Assembly: GCA_017461685.1 (NCBI GenBank) | Contig: JAFTXF010000079.1 | Location: 1-13,539, forward strand | From: Lachnospiraceae bacterium | GTDB lineage: Bacteria > Bacillota > Clostridia > Lachnospirales > Lachnospiraceae | Reading direction: 5' to 3' | DNA length: 13,539 nt | Shown: positions 6,402 to 13,539 of the stretch, in pieces | How positions within the stretch are numbered: the first letter of the stretch is position 1 | How the letters are laid out: every line of letters begins with the position of its first letter | Translations under genes and position numbers: made by a program | Notes under the pieces: model-generated | Told to the model about the DNA's origin: nothing | Seen by the model: the letters and a program-made list of their open reading frames with translations, nothing else | The model's database searches: none

Positions 6402-6728
6402 CTACGCCCACATAAACTTCTGATAAATACACACCGTCAAAATCACATTTATTACAAAGATACTGACGCAATAGACAATCCTGTCCGAATAATTACCGAA
6501 ACGCCTGGATAAACGGTATCCCCATGCAGTTAATATTAAGGTCAATACACTAAATATTGTCATTCTCAAATCATTTGCATTATAGCCGATGTTTAACATA
6601 TTGGTCTGTGCAATGGGAACGCAGCCACAGCCGAATATTTCCACAAAAAACTTACGGTCAAGTATATTGTAAATCGGTGTAAATACCGGAATAATCAAAT
6701 ACGGCAGTGCATACAGAATCTTTTTCAT
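6402..6728 (-). CDS. Small integral membrane protein of unknown function (108 residues)
   Basis: I recognise no family. Three hydrophobic segments are visible: about 5-22 (LYALPYLIIPVFTPIY), 57-70 (MTIFSVLTLILTAW) and 84-103 (RIVYCVSIFVINVILTVCIY). Between the first and second lies a 30-residue loop containing VEIFGCGCVPIAQ with a Cys-Gly-Cys pair (34 and 36). The RRFGNYSDR stretch (75-83), positively charged, probably faces the cytoplasm. GGAGG lies 10 nt before the ATG at 6728, slightly long but acceptable. The gene is 100 nt behind serA, with a long hairpin in the gap, and 130 nt ahead of the cyclo-ligase start. Nothing ties it to serine or folate metabolism except position. A coding origin is likely from the ribosome binding site, the coherent membrane topology and lack of overlap; the function is unknown. 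Confidence 0.7.
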   Translation of the reverse strand: MKKILYALPYLIIPVFTPIYNILDRKFFVEIFGCGCVPIAQTNMLNIGYNANDLRMTIFSVLTLILTAWGYRLSRRFGNYSDRIVYCVSIFVINVILTVCIYQKFMWA

Positions 6729-6772
6729 AATAAAATAACCTCCACGTCCAAATCATTTTGCTATGCATATAC

Positions 6773-6812
6773 AGAAATATCCGTGCAAGCTTTTGGACTC
6801 ACACGGATTTCT
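6773..6812 (-). terminator. Long hairpin after serA, possible weak terminator
   Basis: On the minus strand ATCCGTGTGAG (6808-6798) pairs with CTTGCACGGAT (6789-6779), 11 bp with two G-U pairs. The stem is extended by AGAAAT/ATTTCT (6812-6807 with 6778-6773) at its base across a small bulge. It starts 17 nt after the serA stop. There is no run of T behind it (ATTTCTGTATATG), so it may attenuate, protect the serA message 3' end or serve as a processing site rather than end transcription fully. Confidence 0.45.
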
Positions 6813-6828
6813 ATCTTTAAAACTTCTT

Positions 6829-7992
6829 TTACTTCACAATTCTCGCGCGGAATACGCCGTCGAATGCTTCTAATTTGGCAATCACCTCTGCTGTAACAGG
6901 CTGCTCGATATCCATCATGGTATAAGCCACATCACCGCGGGACTTATTGACAATTTCTGCAATATTGATACCTGCTTCACCGATGCAAGCAGTTAACTGA
7001 CTGATCATGTTGGCAACATTTTTGTGGAATACTGCTACACGGCCTGCGGTCTTGCAGATGCCCATGTTACATGCAGGATAGTTTACGGAGTTGGTAATAT
7101 TACCGTTTTCCAGATAATCCATCATCTCATCTACTGCCATCACTGCACAGTTATCCTCGGATTCCTCTGTAGAAGCGCCTAAGTGCGGGATAACGATACA
7201 ACCCGGATGACCTGCTGTCTTTGGATTCGGGAAGTCAGATACATACTTGGCAATCTTACCTGCATCCAGTGCTTCCAAAACGGCTGCCTCATCACAAAGC
7301 AAATCACGGGCAAAGTTTAAGATCACCGCATTCGGTTTCATCTTGGCAATTGCTGCTGCACCGATGTAACCCTTTGTGCTGTCCATAGCAGGCACGTGAA
7401 TGGTAATAAAATCACAGGTTGCGTAAATTTCATCCAGATCGGTTACATGCTTTACATCACGGCTTAAGCTCCAGGCAGCATCTACAGAAATGTACGGGTC
7501 ATATCCCAAAACCTTCATGCCGAGGTGTCTTGCTGCATTGGCAACCTTAATACCGATAGCGCCAAGACCGATCACACCCAGGGTCTTACCCTGAATTTCA
7601 AAGCCTGCATAGTGTTTCTTCTGCTTTTCAGCAGTCTTTGCAATTGCTTCGTCATCTTTATTGGCATTTACCCAATTGATACCGCCTACCACATCGCGGC
7701 TGGCAAGGAGCATGCCTGCAATCACTAATTCCTTCACACCGTTGGCATTGGCACCCGGAGTATTGAATACCACAATACCCTTCTCTGCGCATTTATCCAA
7801 TGGAATATTGTTGACACCGGCACCGGCTCTGGCTACTGCCAATAAGCCTTCCGGCAGGTCCATATCGTGCATCACAGCACTTCTGACTAAAATACCCTGA
7901 GCTGCATTTACATCCTCTGTCAGAGCATAATTGTCTGTTAAATTATTCAGACCAATCTTAGAAATTGGATTTAAACAATGAAGCTGAAACAT
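6829..7992 (-). CDS. serA: D-3-phosphoglycerate dehydrogenase, short ACT-domain form
   Basis: SerA oxidises 3-phosphoglycerate to 3-phosphohydroxypyruvate with NAD, the first step of serine synthesis. The 387-residue protein has the D-2-hydroxyacid dehydrogenase layout: an N-terminal substrate-domain part with RAGAGVNNIPLD (55-66), a Rossmann domain with GLGAIG (142-147) and the NAD-selecting Asp in GYDPY (163-167), NFARDLLCDEAA (226-237) with Arg229, and PHLGASTEE (269-277) with His270. A C-terminal ACT domain (about 317-387) normally binds serine for feedback inhibition. The catalytic Glu of the usual DVFPTEP block is not evident: the equivalent region reads SDFPNP (252-257). ATG at 7992 is preceded only by a weak GAGAG. 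The gene follows serC by 112 nt without a terminator and is probably co-transcribed with it. Confidence 0.95.
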   Translation of the reverse strand: MFQLHCLNPISKIGLNNLTDNYALTEDVNAAQGILVRSAVMHDMDLPEGLLAVARAGAGVNNIPLDKCAEKGIVVFNTPGANANGVKELVIAGMLLASRDVVGGINWVNANKDDEAIAKTAEKQKKHYAGFEIQGKTLGVIGLGAIGIKVANAARHLGMKVLGYDPYISVDAAWSLSRDVKHVTDLDEIYATCDFITIHVPAMDSTKGYIGAAAIAKMKPNAVILNFARDLLCDEAAVLEALDAGKIAKYVSDFPNPKTAGHPGCIVIPHLGASTEESEDNCAVMAVDEMMDYLENGNITNSVNYPACNMGICKTAGRVAVFHKNVANMISQLTACIGEAGINIAEIVNKSRGDVAYTMMDIEQPVTAEVIAKLEAFDGVFRARIVK

Positions 7993-8104
7993 AATAATAC
8001 TCTCTTTACTTTCTTTGTAATTACTTATTTGATGCGTTCTGATGCTTTCAGGATTACAGAAATCCTAAAAACATAACAATTGGCAAGCATTTGCGAAACT
8101 TATA

Positions 8105-9190
8105 TTATTTTAAATTTTCTTCTTCAAATTTCTGCATAAATGCTACCAAAGCCTCTACGCCTTCGATCGGCATAGCATTGTAAATGCTGGCTCTCATACC
8201 GCCAACGCTTCTGTGACCCTTTAAATTCTCAAAGCCTGCTGCCTTTGCTTCCTTAACAAACTTCGCATCTAAGTCAGCATCGCCGGTCACGAAAGGAACA
8301 TTCATTAAAGAACGGTCTTCCTTGCGTACAGTACCCTTGAACAGCTTGGAATTATCCAGGAAATCATACAGAATCTGAGCCTTCTTTTCATTCAACTCCT
8401 TCATTGCCTGAAGACCGCCCATGGACTTAATCCACTTAAATACCTTACCGCAAATATAAATACCGTAGCAAGGAGGTGTATTGTATAAAGAATCTGCATC
8501 TGCGTGAACCTTGTAACGAAGCATGGTCGGAGTACCCGGAAGTACATCCTCAGAAATCAAATCCTCACGGATAATTACGATAACTACACCTGCAGGTCCG
8601 ATATTTTTCTGAACGCCGCCGTAAATTACACCATATTTGGTTACATCTACAGGCTCACTTAAAAAGCAGCTGGAAACGTCTGAAACTAAGGTCTTACCCT
8701 TGGTATTCGGTAAAGTCTTAAACTTGGTACCGTAAATTGTATTGTTTTCACAAATATATACATAGTCAGCATCTTCTGAAATAGGTAAATCAGAACAATC
8801 CGGTATGTAAGAGAATGTTTTATCTTCGCTGGAAGCGATTTTATTGGCTTTACCATACATACAAGCTTCCTGATATGCTTTCTTTGCCCACTGACCGGTA
8901 ACAATGTAATCAGCCACACCATTCTTCATGAGATTCATCGGAATCATGGCAAACTGCTGGCTTGCACCGCCCTGTAAGAAAAGAACTTTATAATTATCCG
9001 GAATATTCATTAACTCACGCAAATCAGCCTCTGCTTCCTTAATAATATTGTCATAAACCTTGGAACGGTGGCTCATCTCCATAACCGACATGCCGCTGCC
9101 CTTATAGTCTAACATCTCTGCTGCAGCTTCTTTTAAAACCTCTTCCGGCAATACTGCAGGCCCTGCTGAAAAATTGTAAACTCTAGCCAT
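8105..9190 (-). CDS. serC: Phosphoserine aminotransferase
   Basis: SerC is a PLP enzyme that transaminates 3-phosphohydroxypyruvate with glutamate to O-phosphoserine, the second step of serine synthesis. The 361-residue protein has the usual length for the family (about 360). It starts MARVYNFSAGPAVLP, the classic SerC opening. GSGMSVMEMSHRSK (31-44) and GGASQQF (74-80) bind cofactor and phosphate; GGVQKNIGPAG (191-201) carries the PLP-linking Lys195; GHRSVGGMRASIYNA (325-339) is the C-terminal substrate motif. The frame is open upstream to 9259, but ATG at 9190 has AGGAGG 9 nt before it and matches the family start. A good promoter at 9231-9259 leaves a leader of only about 35 nt, so there is no room for a T-box or riboswitch. 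It heads the serC-serA unit. Confidence 0.97.
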   Translation of the reverse strand: MARVYNFSAGPAVLPEEVLKEAAAEMLDYKGSGMSVMEMSHRSKVYDNIIKEAEADLRELMNIPDNYKVLFLQGGASQQFAMIPMNLMKNGVADYIVTGQWAKKAYQEACMYGKANKIASSEDKTFSYIPDCSDLPISEDADYVYICENNTIYGTKFKTLPNTKGKTLVSDVSSCFLSEPVDVTKYGVIYGGVQKNIGPAGVVIVIIREDLISEDVLPGTPTMLRYKVHADADSLYNTPPCYGIYICGKVFKWIKSMGGLQAMKELNEKKAQILYDFLDNSKLFKGTVRKEDRSLMNVPFVTGDADLDAKFVKEAKAAGFENLKGHRSVGGMRASIYNAMPIEGVEALVAFMQKFEEENLK

Positions 9191-9230
9191 TTTTTCATAC
9201 CTCCTCAATTCTAAAAAACGAATTATACTA

Positions 9231-9259
9231 AATATACGCCCTTTATTTGTAAAAGTCAA
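9231..9259 (-). promoter_or_regulatory. Sigma-A promoter of serC-serA
   Basis: On the minus strand TTGACT (9259-9254) and TATATT (9236-9231) are exactly 17 nt apart, about 40 nt before the serC ATG. Matches are 5/6 and 5/6. A TATAAT-like sequence also occurs just downstream, but its distance from the -35 box is too long. Confidence 0.75.
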
Positions 9260-9357
9260 TGAATTTTCGACATTTTACTGCGTTATATTACCAAATTAAA
9301 GCGTTAATGCCAATTTGCTTGCTGTGGTAAACCTGTTTTTGCACTGCAAATACGCTG

Positions 9358-10758
9358 CTAATATACGATCACCGGCATACCGGCATACACCTGCTCGTAC
9401 AATTGCTTTGCTTTTGCAGGCGGCATATTCACGCATCCATGGGAACCGTCCTTTAAATATATGTCTTCCCCAAAGCTTTTACGCCAGTTTGCATCATGAA
9501 ATCCACAATGATTGTAAAAATGCATCCAGTAGCTGACCGGTGTAGCATATCCGGGACCTCTGAGCGTGCGGTTTCTCTGTTTATATTCTATGTAAAAAAC
9601 GCCTTTTGGTGTTTCCATATTCCAGCTGACATTGCCGGTGACACATGGACTGTCCAATACACACTCGCCGTCAATATACAGATATACATGCTGTGCTTCG
9701 ATATCTACCTCCACATAGGAATCTCCCACACCTGCACCGTAATCTACTTCTGCAGCACTCTTTGGGTAAAAAGTAAATTCCAGTTCATAGGTTCCCCGGG
9801 TTCTGTCGTTAAACGCCTTGACCAATGCATTTGTTAAAGCGTATGTCTTTAAGGCGCGCCCGAAATTACCGGCTGCCACTTCAACGGTATCGCCGTTATG
9901 ATTGGTAAACCGCCAGGGCTTTCCCCAATACGTCGTCACTTCCTCTGCAACGCTTTCTGCATATTCCTTGACCTTGGACTCATCCAGCATAAGTTCTATG
10001 CCCTTGTCATAGGCATATTCCCCCTGACTATCAAACAAAATCCAGTCTTTCAGAACGGAAGCATCCACGATATAGACTGCTTCGCCCTGAATCGTTAACT
10101 CCATATGCATTCTGTGGCAAAAACTCTGCAGTGCCTCATATTCTGCGATTATTTCCTTGTCCGCCGCACTGTATGACGGTGTATAATAGCAGCCGGCTTC
10201 CGCCAGAGAGATCTGTTTCTCACCTGCTTCTATTGCCTCATAGATGACCTGCGAGGCTTTTTCTCTGTCCAATACATTTTCATAGGCATCGATGAGCCGG
10301 TAACCGTCCTCACTATCTGTAATCGTCATACGGGTAATCACTTCTTCTGTCCGGAAAAGCTCCAGCGTTTCGATATATGTATCCCATTTATCCGGTTTGA
10401 TTCGAACGGTAGCGGGCTGAGTAATATTTTTCTCCGCGAATAGCCCCTTGGCACCATAAAAAGCAACTGTCTTTTCCAGCCCCTCCCAATATGAAAGGGT
10501 GTAATTTTCCGGAGCAGGTGTCAAATGATGCACCCTGCCCTCGATATCAATCACGTCCAAAGCTACCGTACTGTCATTCTGTCCGGCCAGCTTCTCTGCC
10601 GCTTCCTCATAAGTCAGTCCGGTACAGTAAATCCCGTTAATCCACGTGCCGTAAGGAATATTATTCCGGTAATACTGTAGTAGGGCAAAATACCCTGCAG
10701 CCAGAAGGACACAGGGTATCGCCACTATGAATAATAGTTTTTTGATTATTTTATTCAC
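9358..10758 (-). CDS. L,D-transpeptidase (YkuD domain) with N-terminal membrane anchor
   Basis: Cell-wall enzyme that acts outside the membrane, forming 3-3 peptidoglycan cross-links or attaching ligands to stem peptides. The 466-residue protein begins with a basic MNKIIKK and a hydrophobic anchor (about 8-27). It is followed by a long extracellular region (about 35-335) that looks like the PG-binding-4-type domains found ahead of YkuD in Firmicutes. The YkuD domain (about 346-466) has HVYLYIDGECV, the CGFHDANWR block with His421, and the catalytic SHGCVNMPP (439-447) with Cys442. The start is GTG at 10758: there is no in-frame ATG for over 140 residues, and the sequence after GTG is a proper anchor. 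A weak AAAGG precedes it. It starts only 15 nt after the ilvB stop, so it is probably transcribed with ilvD-ilvB. No clear terminator follows it. Confidence 0.93.
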   Translation of the reverse strand: MNKIIKKLLFIVAIPCVLLAAGYFALLQYYRNNIPYGTWINGIYCTGLTYEEAAEKLAGQNDSTVALDVIDIEGRVHHLTPAPENYTLSYWEGLEKTVAFYGAKGLFAEKNITQPATVRIKPDKWDTYIETLELFRTEEVITRMTITDSEDGYRLIDAYENVLDREKASQVIYEAIEAGEKQISLAEAGCYYTPSYSAADKEIIAEYEALQSFCHRMHMELTIQGEAVYIVDASVLKDWILFDSQGEYAYDKGIELMLDESKVKEYAESVAEEVTTYWGKPWRFTNHNGDTVEVAAGNFGRALKTYALTNALVKAFNDRTRGTYELEFTFYPKSAAEVDYGAGVGDSYVEVDIEAQHVYLYIDGECVLDSPCVTGNVSWNMETPKGVFYIEYKQRNRTLRGPGYATPVSYWMHFYNHCGFHDANWRKSFGEDIYLKDGSHGCVNMPPAKAKQLYEQVYAGMPVIVY

Positions 10759-10773
10759 GATAATAGCCTTTAT

Positions 10774-12456
10774 TTATTTCTGATTCTTTTTGGATAAATC
10801 ATCTCCGTCAAATGCCTCGCTGATCGGTGCGCCGGCAGGTACCATAGGGAATACTTTATCGTCCTCCGGAATCATGCACTCAATCAAAACAGGTGCCTGT
10901 AAGGAAATGGCCTTGCGGATTGCAGGTTCCACCTCTTCGCAGCTGGTCACACGGATGGCTTCACAGCCAAGACCTTCGGCAACCTTGCAGAAATCAACCT
11001 TATCATCCAGAACAGTCTGACTGTAACGCTGACCGTAGAAAAGGGTCTGCCACTGTCTAACCATACCAAGTACATGATTGTTAATAACTACCTGAATCAC
11101 AGGAATACCATATCTGCTGGCTGTTGCAAGCTCGTTCATATTCATACGGAAGCATCCGTCGCCTGCGATATTGATGCAAAGCTTATCCGGCTGTCCCATT
11201 TTGGCACCGATACAAGCACCTAAACCGTAGCCCATGGTACCCAATCCACCGCTGGAAAGGAAGGTGCGTGGCTTGGAATAGGTATAATACTGGGCTGCCC
11301 ACATCTGGTGCTGTCCTACATCTGTGGTAATGATTGCTTCCCCTTCTGTTACTTTATCGATAGTCTCCATAACATACGGACAGCTTAAAATACCTTCATC
11401 ATATTTCAAAGGATATTTTGCCTTCAGTTCTGCAATATGAGCCTTCCATTCTGCATGCTTCTGCTGCTCTAAACCGGCAACCAGGTCTGTTAAAACAAGC
11501 TTTAAATCTCCTACTACAGAGGCATATGCCATAATATTTTTATTGATTTCCGCAGCATCCACATCAATGTGAATGATCTTGGCCTTTGATGCAAAGCTCT
11601 TTGCATTACCAACCACACGATCAGAGAAACGTGCGCCCAAAACAATCAGGCAGTCGCATTCGGTAACACCATAGTTAGATGCTTTGGTACCGTGCATACC
11701 GATCATACCGGTATATTCCTCACAATGACCGTCTACAGCACCTTTTCCCATCAGTGTATCGCATACCGGCGCATCCACCAGTTTTACGAACTGACGAACC
11801 TCTTCACTTGCACCTGAGGTAATAGCACCGCCGCCTACCAGCACAAAAGGCTTCTTTGATGCTTTGATAATCTCTAAAACATTTGCCACCTGCTCCTTGG
11901 AATAATCCGCTTTTCTGCCTGCCTTTAACGGCTCTTTGTAGGTGTATTCACAAAGGGCTGCGGTCACGTCCTTGGTCACGTCTACCAAAACAGGCCCCGG
12001 TCTGCCGCTTTTTGCAATATAAAAAGCTTTTCGGATGGTATCTGCAAGATTATGAATATCCTTTACAATGTAGCTGTGCTTGGTAATCGGCATGGTTACA
12101 CCTGCAATATCCACCTCCTGGAAAGAGTCCTTGCCAAGCAGGCTTACACCTACGTTACAAGTAATGGCAACAACCGGAATGGAGTCCATGTACGCTGTAG
12201 CGATACCGGTTACCAGATTCGTGGCACCCGGACCGGAGGTCGCCAGACAAACACCGACTCTGCCGGTAGCTCTGGCATAACCGTCAGCAGCGTGGCTGGC
12301 GCCCTGTTCATGACTGGTTAATATATGTTTGATTTCAGGATGCTTGTAGAGCTCGTCGTATACATTTAAAATGGTACCGCCCGGGTAACCGAAAACTGTA
12401 TCTACGCCCTGCTCCTTTAAGCATTCTACAATGATTTGTGAACCGTTTAACTGCAT
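10774..12456 (-). CDS. ilvB: Acetolactate synthase, large (catalytic) subunit
   Basis: This ThDP- and FAD-dependent enzyme condenses two pyruvates to 2-acetolactate (or pyruvate with 2-ketobutyrate to acetohydroxybutyrate), the first common step of valine, leucine and isoleucine synthesis. Its 560 residues are the normal family length. Motifs are VFGYPGG (21-27), the ThDP-activating Glu50 in TSHEQGASHAADGYARATG (47-65), the ATSGPGATNLVTG block (72-84), KDSFQEVD (109-116), and the C-terminal ThDP/Mg motif from GDG (432-434) to NN (459-460), then LGMVRQWQ (463-470). The anabolic form (AHAS) is likely because it sits 19 nt behind ilvD and has the FAD-type middle domain. ATG at 12456 is preceded by GAGG at normal spacing. 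The regulatory small subunit (ilvN/ilvH) is not next to it; an L,D-transpeptidase gene takes that place. Confidence 0.96.
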   Translation of the reverse strand: MQLNGSQIIVECLKEQGVDTVFGYPGGTILNVYDELYKHPEIKHILTSHEQGASHAADGYARATGRVGVCLATSGPGATNLVTGIATAYMDSIPVVAITCNVGVSLLGKDSFQEVDIAGVTMPITKHSYIVKDIHNLADTIRKAFYIAKSGRPGPVLVDVTKDVTAALCEYTYKEPLKAGRKADYSKEQVANVLEIIKASKKPFVLVGGGAITSGASEEVRQFVKLVDAPVCDTLMGKGAVDGHCEEYTGMIGMHGTKASNYGVTECDCLIVLGARFSDRVVGNAKSFASKAKIIHIDVDAAEINKNIMAYASVVGDLKLVLTDLVAGLEQQKHAEWKAHIAELKAKYPLKYDEGILSCPYVMETIDKVTEGEAIITTDVGQHQMWAAQYYTYSKPRTFLSSGGLGTMGYGLGACIGAKMGQPDKLCINIAGDGCFRMNMNELATASRYGIPVIQVVINNHVLGMVRQWQTLFYGQRYSQTVLDDKVDFCKVAEGLGCEAIRVTSCEEVEPAIRKAISLQAPVLIECMIPEDDKVFPMVPAGAPISEAFDGDDLSKKNQK

Positions 12457-12475
12457 AAAATTTCCTCACGTTCTT

Positions 12476-13539
12476 TTATTTTACTTCCAAAATCGCACCA
12501 CGATTGCCGCTGGTAACCAGAGAACGGTATCTCTTCAGATAACCGGTCACTTCCTTCTCCGGCTTCGGTACAAAGTTCTTGCGGCGTTCTTCCCATTCTT
12601 CATCAGAAAGAAGTACATTCAGGGTGTTGGCAGGAATATCAATACTGATCATATCGCCTTCTTCTACCAGCGCAATCGGACCGCCTACTGCTGCTTCCGG
12701 AGAAACATGTCCGATGGAAGCACCACGGGAAGCGCCGGAGAAGCGACCGTCTGTAATCAAAGCAACACTGCTGCCAAGACCCATACCTGCAATTGCAGAC
12801 GTAGGATTTAACATCTCACGCATACCGGGACCGCCCTTAGGACCTTCATAGCGGATAACAACTACATCACCTGCTACAATCTTGCCGCCCTTGATGGCTG
12901 CAATAGCATCTTCTTCGCAGTCAAATACTCTGGCCGGGCCTGTATGAACCATCATTTCCGGTACTACGGCACTACGCTTTACTACACCGCCGTCCGGAGC
13001 CAAATTACCCTTCAGCACTGCGATACCGCCGGTTGCAGAATAAGGATTTTCTACCGGTCTGATAACCTCAGGATTTAAATTGTATGCATGTTCAATATTT
13101 TCTGCTATGGTCTTACCGGTACAGGTAATTAAATCTGTATGTAATAAATCAAGCTTGGTCAGCTCCTTCATAACGGCATACACACCGCCGGCTTCATTCA
13201 AATCCTCCATATAAGTAGGACCTGCAGGAGCCAGGTGGCACAGATTCGGTGTCTTTGCAGAAAGTTCATTGGCAATATCCAGATTCAGTTCCACACCTGC
13301 TTCATGAGCAATAGCCGGTAAGTGAAGCATGGAGTTGGTAGAGCATCCAAGTGCCATATCAACCATTAAAGCATTCATAAAAGCCTTCTCAGTCATAATG
13401 TCAAGGGGTCTGATATCCTTTTCCACTAATTCCATAATCTGCATACCCGCATGCTTTGCCAGACGGATACGTTCGGAATAAACAGCCGGAATGGTACCAT
13501 TACCCTTTAAGCCCATACCAAGAGCTTCTGTCAGACAGT
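12476..13539 (-). CDS. ilvD: Dihydroxy-acid dehydratase, C-terminal part (gene runs off the right edge)
   Basis: IlvD dehydrates 2,3-dihydroxy-isovalerate and 2,3-dihydroxy-3-methylvalerate to the keto acids of valine and isoleucine, using an iron-sulfur cluster and Mg. About 353 residues of roughly 555 are visible. The frame is open to the window edge and reads CLTEALGMGLKGNGTIPAVY, so the internal Met at 13516 is not the start. The Cys at 13537-13535 is in the position of the third cluster ligand of the family. Further family blocks are MALGCSTNSMLHLPAIAHEAG, YSATGGIAVLKGNLAPDG, EGPKGGPGMREML and the active-site DGRFSGASRG (about 12722-12751), with HVSPEAAVGGPIA behind it. It ends 19 nt before ilvB, with which it must share a transcript. 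The promoter and any T-box leader lie outside the window. Confidence 0.96.
   Translation of the reverse strand, partial: CLTEALGMGLKGNGTIPAVYSERIRLAKHAGMQIMELVEKDIRPLDIMTEKAFMNALMVDMALGCSTNSMLHLPAIAHEAGVELNLDIANELSAKTPNLCHLAPAGPTYMEDLNEAGGVYAVMKELTKLDLLHTDLITCTGKTIAENIEHAYNLNPEVIRPVENPYSATGGIAVLKGNLAPDGGVVKRSAVVPEMMVHTGPARVFDCEEDAIAAIKGGKIVAGDVVVIRYEGPKGGPGMREMLNPTSAIAGMGLGSSVALITDGRFSGASRGASIGHVSPEAAVGGPIALVEEGDMISIDIPANTLNVLLSDEEWEERRKNFVPKPEKEVTGYLKRYRSLVTSGNRGAILEVK

Noticed and set aside
6123..6512. Plus-strand open frame of 129 codons opposite the cyclo-ligase start and the membrane protein end
   Set aside because: It is antisense to two better supported genes, crosses the leader hairpins and has no ribosome binding site or recognisable motif.
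8050..8066. Small hairpin AGGATT/AATCCT in the serC-serA gap
   Set aside because: Only 6 bp with no T-run on the minus strand; too weak to call a terminator or regulator.
6347..8104. A 14-nt sequence ATTTGCGAAACTTA occurs in both the cyclo-ligase leader (6347-6360) and the serC-serA gap (about 8090-8103)
   Set aside because: In 13.5 kb of AT-rich DNA on both strands about one such 14-mer match is expected by chance, and the second copy lacks the inverted partner seen at the first.
9191..9357. Possible T-box or riboswitch leader before serC
   Set aside because: The promoter is about 40 nt before the start codon, leaving no room for such an element, and no conserved motif is present.
1..13539. 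Search for a CRISPR array, insertion sequence, phage genes, toxin-antitoxin or defence system
   Set aside because: No regularly spaced repeats, transposase or integrase motifs, or defence-gene motifs were seen; nearly all space is filled by housekeeping genes.

Overview
The window is an ordinary-looking piece of core chromosome from a low-to-moderate GC anaerobic Firmicute. The style points to class Clostridia, probably Lachnospiraceae: strong AGGAGG-type ribosome binding sites, TTGACA/TATAAT-type promoters, a tRNA gene without encoded CCA, a DUF1015 gene close to serC-serA, and a short ACT-domain SerA. The species cannot be named from this sequence. Almost every gene lies on the minus strand; only one tRNA and one small protein gene are on the plus strand. 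I see no mobile element, CRISPR array, phage gene or rRNA.

Layout, left to right. (1) 1-251: 5' end of argH (argininosuccinate lyase), minus strand, with its promoter and the terminator of the next unit. (2) 347-2885: a minus-strand unit of a LacX/GalM-type aldose epimerase, an ABC ATPase and an ABC permease of the nitrate/sulfonate/taurine type, closed by a good intrinsic terminator. (3) 2908-3057: a solitary tRNA-Thr(CGT) on the plus strand with its own promoter and a terminator that can also serve mscS from the other side. (4) 3066-5268: mscS and a DUF1015 gene, minus strand. (5) 5411-5689: a 92-residue plus-strand protein of unknown function, divergent from DUF1015 and overlapping the end of the next gene. 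(6) 5675-9190: serC, serA, a small membrane protein and a 5-formyltetrahydrofolate cyclo-ligase gene, minus strand, with a strong promoter before serC. (7) 9358-13539: ilvD (truncated by the window edge), ilvB and an L,D-transpeptidase gene, tightly spaced on the minus strand.

How they fit together. Much of the window is amino-acid biosynthesis: arginine (argH), serine (serC, serA) and branched-chain amino acids (ilvD, ilvB). Serine feeds one-carbon metabolism through serine hydroxymethyltransferase, which fits the nearby 5-formyl-THF cyclo-ligase. DUF1015 is of unknown function but I recall it as a frequent companion of serA/serC in Clostridia, and no phosphoserine phosphatase gene is in this window. 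Envelope functions (MscS channel, L,D-transpeptidase, an ABC importer without a visible binding protein) are interspersed.

I found no clear new multi-gene system. The points most worth checking are two mutually exclusive hairpins in the leader of the cyclo-ligase gene, the DUF1015/serine association, a SerA that seems to lack the usual catalytic glutamate, and the tight coupling of an L,D-transpeptidase to ilvB.
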